From Bacteroidales bacterium (lineage in GTDB: Bacteria; Bacteroidota; Bacteroidia; Bacteroidales; Rikenellaceae), in NCBI GenBank assembly GCA_910574205.1, contig CAJSYJ010000001.1, positions 372,001 through 436,000 on the forward strand: a DNA stretch of 64,000 nt. The letters run 5' to 3'. Each line of letters begins with the position of its first letter. Within the stretch, counting starts at the first letter, position 1. A program made the translations under genes and the position numbers. Shown one piece after another: positions 17,136-25,648 of the stretch. The notes beneath the pieces are model-generated. The model was given only the letters and a program-made list of their open reading frames with translations. It was not told the origin of the DNA and ran no database searches.

Positions 17136-18563
17136 TCAATTCCTGCCGAGATCCCCGAACGGTTCGGCCTGACGCGTGGTCATATCGCCCGTTATACGTA
17201 GTGCATCCGCTTTGAGCTCTACCGACACGGCTGCGTTATCTGCCGCACCTTCATCCGACGACAAGGCCGGCTTGACGACACCGAAAAGCAGCCATGCCAC
17301 GGCGAACGTGGCCACGATATTGAAGCACTGCGCGCCGAGGAAAGCGTAGAGGGCGTTGCGGTTCTCCTTCGATACGATATCCTTCAACCGCGTGTCGAGA
17401 CCTATACATACGAAGGCAAGCGAGAAGAAGAACGTAGAGAATGTCTTTGCCAGCGACGTCTCGGCCAGCTTCGACTCGGCGGCATCGGGGAAGATGCCGT
17501 TCGACTGGCAGAGGCTGAATACGAGCGATGCCGCCACGAAGCCCAGAATGAACTTCGGGAACTTCTCCCAGACGATGCCCAGCGACGGACGGCGCGACTC
17601 CCCGCCCTCGCCCTTGGTCGAGAGGTAGAGCGCGATGAAGAACGCCACAACGCCGATCAAGACGTTCTGCGTAGCCTTCACGATGACGGCCGTCTTATTG
17701 GCCAGATCGCCATGAGCGCTGAAAGCCATCTCCGACGAGGCGGCCACACCGCTGGTGGTATCGATCGTACCGCCGATCCATGCACCGGCTATCTCCTGCT
17801 GCACGACGGGATCGGACGTTATGAGAGGGATGACCGTCTCGGCAAGCCACGGCATAAGATAGATCATCGGCACGACGATGATCAGAACGACCGAGACTAT
17901 ATACGACAACTTGCGGTCGTCGGTACCTGCAACACGCGCAGCCGTGATACAAGCCGACACGCCGCATATAGACACGCCGCTCGAAAGCGTCATCGCCGTC
18001 GCACGGTCGACCTTCAACCTGCGCGCAATGAAATAGGCGAAGAACCACACTATGCAGACCACGATCAACGCCTGCACCAGACCGACGCTGCCCGACTTCA
18101 TCACGTCGCGGAACAGAATCGTCGCGCCGAGGCACACCACGCCTATCTTGATGAAGAACTCGCCCTGAATCGCCGGCTTCAACCACTCGGGTATACGGAA
18201 GCAGTTGCGGATGATAAGGCCGAATATGACCGAGAAGAAGACGGCCTCGAAACCGTAGTACTTGATCGTATCGATCTTGGCCACCCACTGCGCCAGCAGC
18301 GCCACGGCGAAGACCGCCACGAACGACACCAGAAGGCCTCTGAGCGGACGTCCCAACAGCTTGTTTCCTACGAAGAGTATCGCCAGAGCTATGGCGAACA
18401 ACACGCCTATGTTGCCCCAGGCCCCGAGAGTGGAGAGCGTAGAGGGCACCGAGGGACCTCCGCCCGGCAGAGCGCAGGCAAAGGCGGCCAGCAAGAGAAG
18501 CGGAATGCTCACGATGACGACCACCCAGTCCTCGACAAGTAGTTTTTTGAAGAAGTTTCCCAT
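17136..18563 (-). CDS. yeiH: YeiH/UPF0324 family membrane protein (putative sulfate exporter family)
   Basis: This 475-residue inner-membrane protein has about ten or more hydrophobic segments. The conserved YeiH/UPF0324 segments are seen: VIFGLIIRNCF, KIGVVCLGATILFRD, LSSGVSICGVSACITAA and AGAWIGGTIDTTSGVAA. The family is annotated as putative sulfate exporters mostly by inference. It follows a phosphate-selective-type porin gene after 26 bases, so the pair likely forms an operon; together they could move a small anion across both membranes. That joint role is inference. Its C-terminus has a short hydrophilic tail of about 35 residues. Confidence 0.88.
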   Translation of the reverse strand: MGNFFKKLLVEDWVVVIVSIPLLLLAAFACALPGGGPSVPSTLSTLGAWGNIGVLFAIALAILFVGNKLLGRPLRGLLVSFVAVFAVALLAQWVAKIDTIKYYGFEAVFFSVIFGLIIRNCFRIPEWLKPAIQGEFFIKIGVVCLGATILFRDVMKSGSVGLVQALIVVCIVWFFAYFIARRLKVDRATAMTLSSGVSICGVSACITAARVAGTDDRKLSYIVSVVLIIVVPMIYLMPWLAETVIPLITSDPVVQQEIAGAWIGGTIDTTSGVAASSEMAFSAHGDLANKTAVIVKATQNVLIGVVAFFIALYLSTKGEGGESRRPSLGIVWEKFPKFILGFVAASLVFSLCQSNGIFPDAAESKLAETSLAKTFSTFFFSLAFVCIGLDTRLKDIVSKENRNALYAFLGAQCFNIVATFAVAWLLFGVVKPALSSDEGAADNAAVSVELKADALRITGDMTTRQAEPFGDLGRN

Positions 18564-18589
18564 AAATTCGAATTTGTAACTCTATCGGT

Positions 18590-19681
18590 TTAGAATATTC
18601 CCGACAGCATGAAGTTGATGCCGCTGATGTTATGGCGGCTCTCATCGCTGTAAACGGCATAGGTATAGTTGAGCTGCATGCGCAGATACTTCAACGGTCG
18701 ATAGTCCACGCCTACGGCATAGTTCGTCTGGCGGTATCCGTGCACGGCCTTGTTCTCGTCGAAGAACTCCCAGCGCGCCAGCGCCACGAAAGGAGCGTCG
18801 AACTTGTATCCGGCCGTTACATAGGCACCGTGAGAGTCGATGCCGGCCGTGCGGCCGACGACATACTCCGAACGCGCCACGAAGCGCGGACAGTCGTACT
18901 CGGCACCCACACCCCAGCGCGACGCCTCGGCATAGGGGTTATCGCCTATGGGCACCTCGCTCCACATGTACGAGCCCGAGACCAGGAGATTCTTTATCGG
19001 GCGCAGCATTACGCGGCCTATAAGATCTTTGGATTTGTTGTCGTCGAGCTTGTTGATGCCCGAACCGTTCATCACGGCTACGCTGTAATTGAGTATGTGG
19101 TAGCCCTCCTGCTCGAAGAACGATCCGTAGAGCTGCGCTCCGATGTCGCGACCCGTCGACGAGATGCCGCACACATCGTCCATGCGCACCAGCTTGCGCA
19201 GCGCCAGCGGGTACTCGATGAACTCGGCACGCAGCGGCGCATACTCGGTATTCTCGATCGAAAACGGTATCTTGAACTGACCCAACTGGGCATTGACCTG
19301 CGCCATAGGCTTGAATCTGACGTATGCGTCGACGACCTTGGGCGAAGCGAACTCGATCTGCAAGCAGTAGTCGAGCTTGTCGCGCCACAAATCGCCGTCG
19401 ACCTTGAAGCGCGCACGTTTCAGAAAGAAGGTCGAGGCCGTATCCTCGGTCCACTCGTAGCCGACCTGTACGTACCCTGAAATTCTCAAATGCTCGTCGA
19501 AGAAAGACTTCGCACCGCCGTCGGCCTTGCCGCGGCTCTCGGCCAAATCGGTCTCCAAAGAGGCTATACGGGCGTTGAGCGATTCGATCTGAGCCTGCAA
19601 CGACTCGGGCTGCTGGGCATTGACGCCTGTGAGGGCGGCTGCCGACAGCGCGGCCGCGATACATAGATGTTTGATCTTCAT
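18590..19681 (-). CDS. Porin of the phosphate-selective OprO/OprP type
   Basis: This 363-residue protein has a signal peptide (MKIKHLCIAAALSAAALTGVNAQ), a short coiled coil (LQAQIESLNARIASLETDL) as in many trimeric porins, and then a beta-barrel. Family landmarks are ISGYVQVGYEWTED, FFLKRARFKVDGDL, GQFKIPFSIENTEY and the C-terminal NISGINFMLSGIF ending in Phe. OprP-like porins pass anions through the outer membrane. It is the first gene before yeiH (26 bases). True anion selectivity cannot be read here; Bacteroidetes have many general members of this family. Confidence 0.87.
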   Translation of the reverse strand: MKIKHLCIAAALSAAALTGVNAQQPESLQAQIESLNARIASLETDLAESRGKADGGAKSFFDEHLRISGYVQVGYEWTEDTASTFFLKRARFKVDGDLWRDKLDYCLQIEFASPKVVDAYVRFKPMAQVNAQLGQFKIPFSIENTEYAPLRAEFIEYPLALRKLVRMDDVCGISSTGRDIGAQLYGSFFEQEGYHILNYSVAVMNGSGINKLDDNKSKDLIGRVMLRPIKNLLVSGSYMWSEVPIGDNPYAEASRWGVGAEYDCPRFVARSEYVVGRTAGIDSHGAYVTAGYKFDAPFVALARWEFFDENKAVHGYRQTNYAVGVDYRPLKYLRMQLNYTYAVYSDESRHNISGINFMLSGIF

Positions 19682-19938
19682 TGTATAAGTCTGTTTATTT
19701 AATAATCGGTGACAAAGGTGTATAATTTTATCCGTTTTTCAGATAGTATTTATACCTATTTTCGCGTCATGCAGCCGCATGCGGCCTCGACACGCGCCCG
19801 AGTGCCGACACGGCCGCCGCGAGCCGAGCGGCATACCGGCCGGCACACGAACCGAACAGCGGCGGACAGCCTAAGCGATCCGCCGCATGTTCATCCGTTC
19901 AGAGCACCGCACGGCACCGAAATGCCGGCCGCAGCCCG

Positions 19939-22092
19939 TCAATCCTCGTCCGTATCGGTGTATGCCTTCAACAGCTTGTCCTGAACGTCGGCCGGCACCT
20001 GCTCGTAAGATGCGAACTGCATCGTGTAGGTCGCAGCACCCGACGTGAGCGACGAGAGCGATGTCGAGTAACGGTACAGCTCGGCCAGAGGCACGCGCGC
20101 ATTGAGGCGGTCGAATCCCTTGTCCGACTCCATGCCCATAATCATGGCACGACGGTTCTGCAAGTCGCTCATTACCGAGCCCATGTATTCGCTGGGCGTA
20201 AGCACCTCGACATTGTAGATCGGCTCCATGATCTTGGGTCCTGCGTTGCGGAACGCCTCCTTGAACGCGTTGCGCGCAGCCAGCTTGAACGAGATCTCGT
20301 TCGAATCCACCGGGTGCATCTTACCGTCGTAGATCACTACGCGGATGTCGCGCGCATACGATCCCGTAAGCGGGCCTTCGTCCATCTTCTCCATGATACC
20401 CTTCAATATCGCCGGCATGAAGCGGGCATCGATGGCGCCTCCGACGATAGAGTTGTAATACTGCAACTTACCGCCCCACGGCAGGTCGTACTCCTCCTTG
20501 CCCTTGATATTCACCGTGATATCCTTGCCGTTGACCTTGTACTTCGTCGGCTCGGGCATGCCCTCGTAATAGGGCTCGATGACCATGTGCACCTCGCCGA
20601 ACTGTCCCGAACCGCCCGACTGCTTCTTGTGACGGTAGTCGGCCTGCGCGACCTTGGTAATGGTCTCCCTGTACGGAATCTTCGGCGCGAAGAACTCCAT
20701 CTCCATTTTGTTCTCTGTCGAAAGACGATATTTCAGGATGTTGAGATGATGCTCGCCCTGTCCTTGTATAATAGTCTGTTTCAGCTCTTTCGAGTACTCG
20801 ACCAGGATAGTCGGATCCTCGTACTTGGCATCGTTGAGCAGCTTGCCCAGCTTCTCTTCGTCGTTCTGCTCCTTGGCCTTGACCGCCGCTCTGTAACGCG
20901 GCTCGGGGAATACGATCGGCTCGACGCTAACGGGGGTCGACGGCGAGGCGAGCGTGTCGTTGGTGCGCGAACCCTTCAACTTGACGGTGCAGCCGATATC
21001 GCCGGCCGACAGCTCGCCGACCTTGATGCGGTTCTTGCCGGCAACGGCGAAGAGCTGCGACAGCTTCTCCTTGTTGCCCGTGCGGCTGTTGACCAGCTCC
21101 ATGCCCTCGGTCACCTTGCCGCGCACAACGCGGAAATAGGTAATCTCGCCGATATGCTGTTCGAGCTGGCTCTTGAATATGAACAGCGCCGTCGGAGCAT
21201 CGGCCTCGGGATGCAGCTCCTCGCCCTCGGTGGTAAGGAATGCCGGAGCCTTCAGCGGGCCCGGAGCCACGTTTATGATGAACTCCATAAGACGCTTGGT
21301 GCCGATGTCGCGCTTGCCGCTGGTGCAGAAGATCGGCATCACGTCGCGCTTCGACACGCCGAGTTTCAGACCCGAACGTATGTCGTCCTGCGTCAGCGCA
21401 CCCTTCTCGAAGTAGAGCTCCATAAGTGCGTCGTCGTACACGGCGGCCGCCTCGGCAAGCTCCTGATTGAGCGCTGCGGCGCGCTCCTGCTCCTCGGCCG
21501 GTATTTCCAGCTCCTCGCGCGTGCCGTTATCGTCCTTGAAGCGGTACATCTTCATCATCAGCACGTCGATGAACGAGTCGAAGCCCGCACCCTGATTCAC
21601 GGGATACTGCACGATGACGGGCTTCACGGGCGAATTGGCCGCGATGCCCTCGACGGCAGCCTCGAAATTGGCCTTGTCGCCGTCGAGCTGGTTCACCACG
21701 CCGATAAGCGGTTTGTTGAGTATGCGGGCGTAACGCGACTGCAACTCGCTGCCCACCTCCCAGCCGTTCTGGGCGTTGAGCACCATGACGCCCACGTCGC
21801 CCACCTTGAAGGCCGAGAAGAGGTTACCGCAGAAATCGTCCGATCCGGGACAGTCTATTATATTTAGTTTGCGCTCCTTGAACTCCGTAAAGAGGATCGT
21901 CGAGTAGATCGACCGCTTGTATTCGTGCTCGATGTCGGTGTTGTCCGAAAGAGTATTGTTCGTCTCTATGCTTCCCCTGCGGTCTATTACCTTTCCCTCG
22001 AAAGCCATTGCTTCGGCAAGAGTGGTTTTACCGGCGCCGGGGGCACCCACAAGAACGATGTTCTTAATCTCTTTTGCTGAATAATTTTTCAT
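19939..22092 (-). CDS. Elongation factor G paralogue with altered GTPase motifs (EF-G2 type)
   Basis: This 717-residue protein has all five EF-G domains. The P-loop is intact (GAPGAGKT, 16-23), but other GTPase motifs are not: switch I RGITI reads RSIYS (60-64), so the Mg-binding Thr is Tyr63; DTPGHVDF reads DCPGSDDF (80-87), so the catalytic His is Ser84; and NKxD reads NQLD (134-137). Domain IV is present (QSGGSGQFGEV; GPLTGSY). A Bacteroides EF-G paralogue that supports translocation without GTP hydrolysis during starvation has been described, and this protein has features expected of that class. No str operon (rpsL, rpsG, tuf) is near, so it is not the main EF-G. It is divergent from the radical SAM gene. 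Confidence 0.9.
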   Translation of the reverse strand: MKNYSAKEIKNIVLVGAPGAGKTTLAEAMAFEGKVIDRRGSIETNNTLSDNTDIEHEYKRSIYSTILFTEFKERKLNIIDCPGSDDFCGNLFSAFKVGDVGVMVLNAQNGWEVGSELQSRYARILNKPLIGVVNQLDGDKANFEAAVEGIAANSPVKPVIVQYPVNQGAGFDSFIDVLMMKMYRFKDDNGTREELEIPAEEQERAAALNQELAEAAAVYDDALMELYFEKGALTQDDIRSGLKLGVSKRDVMPIFCTSGKRDIGTKRLMEFIINVAPGPLKAPAFLTTEGEELHPEADAPTALFIFKSQLEQHIGEITYFRVVRGKVTEGMELVNSRTGNKEKLSQLFAVAGKNRIKVGELSAGDIGCTVKLKGSRTNDTLASPSTPVSVEPIVFPEPRYRAAVKAKEQNDEEKLGKLLNDAKYEDPTILVEYSKELKQTIIQGQGEHHLNILKYRLSTENKMEMEFFAPKIPYRETITKVAQADYRHKKQSGGSGQFGEVHMVIEPYYEGMPEPTKYKVNGKDITVNIKGKEEYDLPWGGKLQYYNSIVGGAIDARFMPAILKGIMEKMDEGPLTGSYARDIRVVIYDGKMHPVDSNEISFKLAARNAFKEAFRNAGPKIMEPIYNVEVLTPSEYMGSVMSDLQNRRAMIMGMESDKGFDRLNARVPLAELYRYSTSLSSLTSGAATYTMQFASYEQVPADVQDKLLKAYTDTDED

Positions 22093-22268
22093 ACTATCAG
22101 AAGTTTTAAGTTTTTAACTTTCGTGCATGATATACACACCGAACGTCGCATGGCAGAGCGCAATCCGCCCCGACGTTTACGGATTATAAAGTTATGCAAA
22201 TTTTTTCTATTCGCCAAATATCGAGCCCCAAAATCCGTTGGCGCATCGTTTTTTACTATCTTCGCGAC

Positions 22269-23195
22269 ATGGAACGGCGATTTACGACATACGCGCAATA
22301 TCTGCGCCGCGCGACGGGTCTGGAACGTGTGCAGAAAATATCGGTTGACGCGGGATTCACATGCCCCAACCGCGACGGCACGATCTCCACCCGCGGATGC
22401 GCCTTCTGCCGAAACGACGCCTTCACGCCGCGCTACTGCTCCGGCACGCGGGATATCCGGCGGCAGATCGACGAGGGCATAGCATTCCACGCGCGCCGCG
22501 GCCGCACGGCCGCCGGATACATCGCCTATCTGCAATCATACTCCAACACCTACGCACCGGCCGACGAGCTTGCGCGCATCTACGCCCGTGCGCTGAGCCA
22601 CCCCTCGGTGGCGGGTCTTATTATCGGTACGCGCCCCGACACAATAGACGACGAGAAGCTCGATATGATCGCCGACCTGGCGAGGCACCGCTACGTAGCC
22701 ATAGAGTACGGCATCGAGTCGACATGCGACGCCACGCTCGAAGCCTTAGGCCGCGGCCACGACTTCGCCGCCTCGCGCCGTGCCGTCGAGGCCGCGGCAT
22801 CTCGCGGCATCGCCGTCGGCGGGCACTTCATCCTCGGCCTGCCCGGCGAGGACTCCGCATCGATCCTGCGCGGCACGGCCGACATAGCCCGCATGCCGCT
22901 GTCGAGCATCAAGCTCCACCGCCTGCAAATACTGCGTTCGACGCCGCTCGAAGCGCTGTGGCTCGCCGAGCCGCAGCGCTTCGTCTCGTGGACGGCGGAG
23001 CAATATATCGATCTCGTGGCAGACATCATACGCCGCCTGCCCGCGAACATCGCCATAGAGCGCATCATAAGCGAGGTGCCGCCGCACTACCTCGCCAACC
23101 GCTGCTGGCACGGTCTGCGCAGCGGTACGCTGTGGGCGATGCTCGACAGACGCATGCGACAGCTCGACGCACATCAGGGCGACATGCTCGGCTGA
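22269..23195 (+). CDS. Radical SAM protein of the YhcC/TIGR01212 family
   Basis: This is a 308-residue protein starting MERRFTTYAQYLRR. The iron-sulfur cysteines are Cys32, Cys44 and Cys47 in TCPNRDGTISTRGCAFC, the spaced form typical of the YhcC family and not the simple CxxxCxxC. Further conserved segments are YLQSYSNTYAP, LIIGTRPDTID, IEYGIESTCDATLEALGRGH and GGHFILGLPGE. The family's reaction is not firmly established; tRNA modification or related roles have been proposed. An earlier in-frame ATG at 22194 is less likely, since the family N-terminus begins at 22269. Confidence 0.92.
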   Translation: MERRFTTYAQYLRRATGLERVQKISVDAGFTCPNRDGTISTRGCAFCRNDAFTPRYCSGTRDIRRQIDEGIAFHARRGRTAAGYIAYLQSYSNTYAPADELARIYARALSHPSVAGLIIGTRPDTIDDEKLDMIADLARHRYVAIEYGIESTCDATLEALGRGHDFAASRRAVEAAASRGIAVGGHFILGLPGEDSASILRGTADIARMPLSSIKLHRLQILRSTPLEALWLAEPQRFVSWTAEQYIDLVADIIRRLPANIAIERIISEVPPHYLANRCWHGLRSGTLWAMLDRRMRQLDAHQGDMLG

Positions 23196-23253
23196 AAGCG
23201 GCCGGCTGCGAATAACATCTGCACAAGATTGCGGATAATTGCCCCATATTATA

Positions 23254-23261
23254 TATATTTG
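23254..23261 (+). promoter_or_regulatory. -7 box of the LtaS-like gene promoter
   Basis: TATATTTG lies 20 bases before the ATG. A TTG is found 22 bases upstream (23229-23231), slightly farther than usual. Confidence 0.6.
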
Positions 23262-23281
23262 TCGCAGAAAAACCGATAAGT

Positions 23282-25393
23282 ATGGATACACTACGCAACA
23301 TAAGAAACAATCCGAGCATAGCCCTGTTCCTGAGAATATGGTTCAAGCTCGCAGCCCTCACGCTCGGCGTAGGCACGCTGCTGCGCATCGTTCTGTTGTT
23401 CAACCCGCAGACCGTCGACACGGGATTCTCGCTCGGCGGCTGGATGCAGATATTCCTGCTGGGAGCACTCAACGACTTGTGCGTCATAACCATAGCCTAC
23501 ATATTCGTCTGGCTGTTCATGCTTCTGGCCACAGAGGCCAAGTACCGCCGGCCAGCCGGCTACATCATCTTCGGCCATCTGGTCGGACTGTTCTGCTACA
23601 CGACATTCGCACACAACATCCTGCACGAGTACGGCAGCGTCGCGCCTCTTGCAGGGTCGATCCTTACCGCACTGCTGGCCGCAGTGTTCGGCGTCAAGCT
23701 CTTTTTCAAGCGCGTGCGCCGGCCGATGACCCTCTTCGGCTTCGGGCTGCTGCTGTCGATATACGTGTGCGTCATAGTCTTCAACGTCATCAGCGAATAT
23801 ATCTTCTGGGACGAGTTCGGCGTGCGCTACAACTTCATTGCCGTCGACTACCTGATCTACACCAACGAGGTCATAGGCAACATCATGGAGTCGTATCCGA
23901 TAATACCGCTCGTAGGCATCATGCTCGCCATTACGGCAGCCGTGACATGGGCGCTGTTCCGCCGCGATATACCTCGAACCGACCTTATGGGGGAGGGCTG
24001 GCGCTGGAAGGCCGTCATCTCGCCCGTCTACCTTGTCGCAGCCGCCGCAGCCTTCGGCCTGCTTGTCTTCAACACGCGCTGGCAGCAGACGCCCAACGTC
24101 TATCTCAACGAGTTGCAGGCCAACGGAGTGTATAGGTTCTTCGACGCATTCTTCAAGAACCGTATCGATTACAGACAGTTCTACCCCACCCTCGACGACG
24201 ACCAGGCGCGCCGCCGCATATTCGACGAGTACGGCTCCTCGGAGGGCAACATGCGCCGCATAGCCTCGAAGGGCAGCGAGCAGCGCCCCAACATAGTACT
24301 TATAACGCTCGAAAGCATGTCGGCGTCGTTCATGGAGCGTTACGGCAACGGCAACGGCCTTACCCCTGCGCTCGACTCTCTGAGCCGCCGCGCGATAGTC
24401 TTCGACAACATGTTCGCCACGGGCAACCGCACCGTGCGCGGGCTGGAAGCCGTCACGCTGTCGCTGCCCCCGTGCCCCGGACAGAGCGTCATCAAGCGCG
24501 AGCAGCACGCCGACATGAACTCCACCGGGCGCATGCTCAAACAACAGAAGGGATACTCCGTGACATACTTCTACGGCGGCATGAGCTACTTCGACAACAT
24601 GAAGTCGTTCTTCGGCTCCAACCACTACGACATCATCGACAAGGAGAGCTACTCGCCCGACGAGATCACGTTCGCCAATATATGGGGCGTATGCGACGAG
24701 GATGCCTACGACAAGGTGTTGAAGACCCTGTCGGAGAAGGCCGCCGCCGATTCGCGCCCGTTCTTCGCGCATGTGATGAGCGTCAGCAACCACCGTCCCT
24801 ACACCTACCCCGACGGACGCATCTCGATACCGCCCACAGAGAAGATACGCGAGGGCGGCGTCATGTACAGCGACTATGCCCTCGGGCGCTTCCTCGAAAA
24901 GGCGAGCCGCGAGGAGTGGTTCGACAATACGGTATTCGTCATCACGGCCGACCACTGTGCGTCGAGTGCCGGCAAGATCGAAATACCGCTCGAAAAATAC
25001 CGCATACCGGCCATGATCTACTCCCCGTCGCGCTTCGCGCCGCAGGCCGTGGCAAAGGTCGCATCGCAGATCGACATCATGCCCACGCTGTTCGCACTTC
25101 TCGACATGGAATACGACTCGGCTTTCTATGGCCGCGACATCCTCGACGAGGAGTATCCCGAGCGCGCCTTCATCGCCACATATCAGGACTTGGGCTATCT
25201 GAAAAACGATACGCTGACCATAATGTCGCCGCGCAGCAGCAGCGCACGCCGCTCGCTCACGGACGGCGTCAAGCAATACGCCGTCGAGAAGATCTCCGAC
25301 TCGGAGTACGACATGCAGCCCGTCGGCCGTATCGACGAGGATGCCGTTCGCGAAGCCGCCGCATACTACCAGACATCGTATCTCTGGAACTGA
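23282..25393 (+). CDS. LtaS-like membrane sulfatase/phosphoglycerol transferase
   Basis: This 703-residue protein has five to six N-terminal membrane segments (to about residue 265) and a large periplasmic alkaline-phosphatase-fold domain. Family landmarks are PNIVLITLESMSASFMERYG with the metal Glu, GNRTVRGLEAVTLSLPP with the likely nucleophilic Thr, FFAHVMSVSNHRPYTYPDG and VFVITADHCASSAGK. Members transfer phosphoglycerol or phosphoethanolamine-type groups, as in LtaS or OpgB; in Gram-negative gut bacteria the acceptor is usually a periplasmic glycan or lipid. It is a single gene and the substrate is unknown. Confidence 0.9.
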   Translation: MDTLRNIRNNPSIALFLRIWFKLAALTLGVGTLLRIVLLFNPQTVDTGFSLGGWMQIFLLGALNDLCVITIAYIFVWLFMLLATEAKYRRPAGYIIFGHLVGLFCYTTFAHNILHEYGSVAPLAGSILTALLAAVFGVKLFFKRVRRPMTLFGFGLLLSIYVCVIVFNVISEYIFWDEFGVRYNFIAVDYLIYTNEVIGNIMESYPIIPLVGIMLAITAAVTWALFRRDIPRTDLMGEGWRWKAVISPVYLVAAAAAFGLLVFNTRWQQTPNVYLNELQANGVYRFFDAFFKNRIDYRQFYPTLDDDQARRRIFDEYGSSEGNMRRIASKGSEQRPNIVLITLESMSASFMERYGNGNGLTPALDSLSRRAIVFDNMFATGNRTVRGLEAVTLSLPPCPGQSVIKREQHADMNSTGRMLKQQKGYSVTYFYGGMSYFDNMKSFFGSNHYDIIDKESYSPDEITFANIWGVCDEDAYDKVLKTLSEKAAADSRPFFAHVMSVSNHRPYTYPDGRISIPPTEKIREGGVMYSDYALGRFLEKASREEWFDNTVFVITADHCASSAGKIEIPLEKYRIPAMIYSPSRFAPQAVAKVASQIDIMPTLFALLDMEYDSAFYGRDILDEEYPERAFIATYQDLGYLKNDTLTIMSPRSSSARRSLTDGVKQYAVEKISDSEYDMQPVGRIDEDAVREAAAYYQTSYLWN

Positions 25394-25566
25394 TTGCTGC
25401 ACGCCACGCCGGCTCTGCGCCCACTTACGCCAGCTCTGCGCTGCCGTCCGGCAGACGGCTCAGGCGCAACGACACACAGCATAGGCAGCCTGCCGGTCAT
25501 CCACAGCCCGTTTGCGCGCAGGCAAACCGGCCGCAACATCCAAAAACGCATGCGTTGCACAAGGCG

Positions 25567-25596
25567 CACGCAACGCACGCAACGCACGCAACGCAC
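25567..25596. repeat. Nine-base tandem repeat
   Basis: ACGCAACGC is repeated about 3.3 times directly before the terminator hairpin after the LtaS-like gene. It is non-coding. Confidence 0.8.
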
Positions 25597-25625
25597 GACG
25601 GGCTGCCGATAATTCGGCAGCCCGT
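25596..25625. terminator. Bidirectional terminator LtaS-like gene / acyl-CoA synthetase gene
   Basis: Perfect twelve-base arms (GACGGGCTGCCG/CGGCAGCCCGTC) with a six-base loop lie between the converging genes. Confidence 0.78.
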
Positions 25626-25648
25626 CTTCTCATCGAGAGGATATGTCG

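Noticed and set aside
20314..21867. 517-codon plus-strand open frame opposite the EF-G paralogue
   Set aside because: Antisense shadow of the EF-G gene without motifs.
23291..25402. 703-codon open frame on the minus strand opposite the LtaS-like gene
   Set aside because: It lies fully antisense to a well-supported gene and has a composition typical of the reverse frame of a GC-rich gene, with no family motif.
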